Shown piece after piece: positions 62,449 through 64,000 of a DNA stretch of 64,000 bases. The notes beneath the pieces were generated by a model, which was not told where the DNA came from, searched no databases, and saw only the letters and a program-made list of their open reading frames with translations. Position numbers and translations under genes: made by a program. Source of the DNA: Herbaspirillum robiniae. GTDB taxonomy: Bacteria; Pseudomonadota; Gammaproteobacteria; Burkholderiales; Burkholderiaceae_D. Each line of letters starts with the position of its first letter. The first letter of the stretch is position 1. The stretch lies in the NCBI RefSeq assembly GCF_002213415.1, contig NZ_NJGU01000004.1:310001-374000 (forward strand), in the 5' to 3' direction.

Positions 62449-64000
62449 TTACAGCAGCTTGCCGCCGGCCTGCAGCAGCGGCGGGGCTTCTTCTTCCCTG
62501 GCCTGCGGCGCGTGCTGCTGCAGCAGCAGTTGCAGGAACTGCGCATAGGGCACCGGCTTGCTGAAGTAATAGCCCTGGTACTCGTCCGAGCCGAACTCGC
62601 GCAGCGCCTTCAGTTGCTTTTCCGTCTCCACGCCTTCGGTCACCACCTTCAGGTTCAGCGCGTGGCCCATGGCGATGATGGCCTGCACGATGGCGCTGCC
62701 GTTGGGGTCGTCGGGGATGTCGTTGATGAAGGACTTGTCGATCTTCAGCGTGTTCACCGGGAAGCGCTTGAGGTAGGCCAGCGACGAGTAGCCGGTGCCG
62801 AAGTCGTCGATGGAGATGGTGAAGCCCTCGGCGCGGATGCCGTCCATGATGGCGATGGCCTGGTCGCGGTTGTGCATGACCATGCTCTCGGTGATCTCGA
62901 ACTCCAGGCAGGTGGGCGGCGTGCCGTGGCCTTCGACCACGCGCTTGATGTCTTCCAGCAGGTTCTCGTCGCCGAACTGGCTGCCGGTCAGGTTGATCGA
63001 CACCCGGCCCAGTTCGAGGCCGCGCGCCAATACCTGGCCGACGTCGCGGCAGGCGATATCCAGCACCACCAGGCCGATCTGGTCGATCAGGCGGGTCTCT
63101 TCGGCCAGCGTGATGAATTCGCCCGGCGGCAGCAGGCCGCGCACCGGGTGCTGCCAGCGCACCAGCGCCTCGGCGCCGACGATGCGCCCGCTGGCCAGGT
63201 TGACCTTGGGCTGGTAATGCACCACGAACTCGCCGCGCTCGATGGCGCGCCGCAGTTCGGACTCCAGCGCGATGCGCTCCACGGTGTTGGTGTTGATCTC
63301 GTCGGAGAAGAAGCGGTAGTCGTCCTTGCCGTGGTGCTTGGCGCGATACATCGCGATGTCCGCGTTCTTGATCAGCGCCTGGGCGTTGTTGCCGTCGCCG
63401 GGGTAGGTGGCGATGCCGATGCTGGCCGACAGCGTGGCCTCCTGGCCGTCGATGATGAAGGGCTTGCGCGCCTCGGCCAGCAGCTTCTGCGCGATCTCGC
63501 CCAACTGCAGCGGATCGTCGAAGTCGTCCACCAGCACGATGAACTCGTCGCCGCCCACGCGCGCCAGGATGTCCAGCTCGCGCAGGCTGTTGCGGAAGCG
63601 CTGGGCGATCTCCTGCAGCACCGCCTCGCCGGTCTCGTGGCCGAAGGTGTCGTTGATGTTCTTGAAGCGGTCCAGGTCCATCAGGAACACCGCCACCATG
63701 CCGTCGCGGTGCTCGGCGTGGGTGATGGCGTTGGACACGTGCTGGGTGCACAGGAAGCGGTTGGGCAGCCCGGTCAGCTCGTCGTAATGCGCCAGGTGGC
63801 GGATGCGCTCGTCGGCGCGGCGGCTCTCGATGGCCACGCTGGCGAGGTCGGCGGCGATGTTGGCCAGCTGCAGGTATTCCGCGCTGGGCGCCTGGTTTTC
63901 CTTGAGCAGGGCCGAGAACACGCCCAGCAGTTGGCCTTCCTTGCCGATGATGGGCCAGGCGCCGCAGGAGGGGTAGATCTCGGCGTCGATCAGCGCGCGC
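62449..64000 (-). CDS. GAF-GGDEF-EAL protein, partial (5' end outside window)
   Basis: The open frame continues to the right edge, leaving about 516 C-terminal residues. The visible part ends a GAF-like sensor domain (CGAWPIIGKEGQLLGVFSALL). It is followed by a diguanylate cyclase domain with the intact RVGGDEFIVLV signature and a phosphodiesterase domain with GAEALVRWQHP, TLKIDKSFIND and GVETEKQLKALREFG. Both catalytic motifs look intact, so the protein could make and degrade cyclic-di-GMP, with the GAF domain setting the balance. Cyclic-di-GMP often controls EPS, but no direct link to the distant locus is shown. Confidence 0.95.
   Translation of the reverse strand, partial: RALIDAEIYPSCGAWPIIGKEGQLLGVFSALLKENQAPSAEYLQLANIAADLASVAIESRRADERIRHLAHYDELTGLPNRFLCTQHVSNAITHAEHRDGMVAVFLMDLDRFKNINDTFGHETGEAVLQEIAQRFRNSLRELDILARVGGDEFIVLVDDFDDPLQLGEIAQKLLAEARKPFIIDGQEATLSASIGIATYPGDGNNAQALIKNADIAMYRAKHHGKDDYRFFSDEINTNTVERIALESELRRAIERGEFVVHYQPKVNLASGRIVGAEALVRWQHPVRGLLPPGEFITLAEETRLIDQIGLVVLDIACRDVGQVLARGLELGRVSINLTGSQFGDENLLEDIKRVVEGHGTPPTCLEFEITESMVMHNRDQAIAIMDGIRAEGFTISIDDFGTGYSSLAYLKRFPVNTLKIDKSFINDIPDDPNGSAIVQAIIAMGHALNLKVVTEGVETEKQLKALREFGSDEYQGYYFSKPVPYAQFLQLLLQQHAPQAREEEAPPLLQAGGKLL

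Overview
The window is high-GC DNA with compact, co-oriented operons and ATGA start/stop overlaps. Its gene content (XrtA-type PEP-CTERM/exopolysaccharide locus, FtrABCD iron uptake, HAMP-type chemoreceptors) points to a betaproteobacterium, most likely a Burkholderiales member of the Oxalobacteraceae (Herbaspirillum/Massilia-like). This assignment is inference; no rRNA or housekeeping marker is present.

Positions 1-29.7 kb (minus strand) hold a long exopolysaccharide (EPS) biosynthesis and exosortase A locus, transcribed right to left. It carries nucleotide-sugar enzymes (TviB-type dehydrogenase, TviC/WbpP-type epimerase, WecB), the chain-length determinant, a tyrosine autokinase, a beta-barrel protein, a locus ATPase, a deacetylase, FemAB, four glycosyltransferases, an asparagine-synthase-like amidotransferase, an O-antigen ligase-like protein, a second deacetylase, a fifth glycosyltransferase, a flippase, an ATP-grasp enzyme and a truncated unknown gene at the left edge. 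Exosortase A (XrtA) is fused to EpsI and carries the Cys/Arg/His triad.

Positions 29.8-31.0 kb form the regulatory hinge. A PEP-CTERM protein gene on the minus strand has an excellent sigma-54 promoter. On the plus strand the priming sugar transferase opens a second operon: the sensor kinase/sigma-54 activator pair PrsK-PrsR, then an acyl-CoA ligase, a PLP decarboxylase, two membrane acyltransferases and an SGNH-like protein. A trypsin-like protease and a PEP-CTERM / fatty-acid-hydroxylase-like / PEP-CTERM trio follow (42.7-46.5 kb). The first PEP-CTERM gene of the trio also has a near-consensus sigma-54 promoter. A 17-bp motif, TGTCGGAA-N3-TTTACA, occurs upstream of both sigma-54 promoters (three copies in all) and is my best candidate for the PrsR enhancer site. 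This cis-regulatory circuit is the most interesting signal in the window.

Positions 46.5-64 kb are ordinary chromosome: a branched-chain amino-acid-type binding protein whose promoter carries two VanR/GntR-like operators, two methyl-accepting chemotaxis proteins flanking an atypical receiver protein and a divergent patatin, a Fur-box-preceded ftrABCD operon, a PhnA/YjdM zinc-ribbon protein, a YfeH-type transporter, a Tas-type aldo/keto reductase, an MFS exporter, a small secreted protein, and a GAF-GGDEF-EAL protein running off the right edge.

Working model (inference): the sugar enzymes and transferases build a lipid-linked amino-uronic-acid-rich repeat that is flipped, polymerised and exported. 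XrtA processes PEP-CTERM proteins, and PrsK-PrsR with RpoN adjusts their expression to envelope or EPS status.
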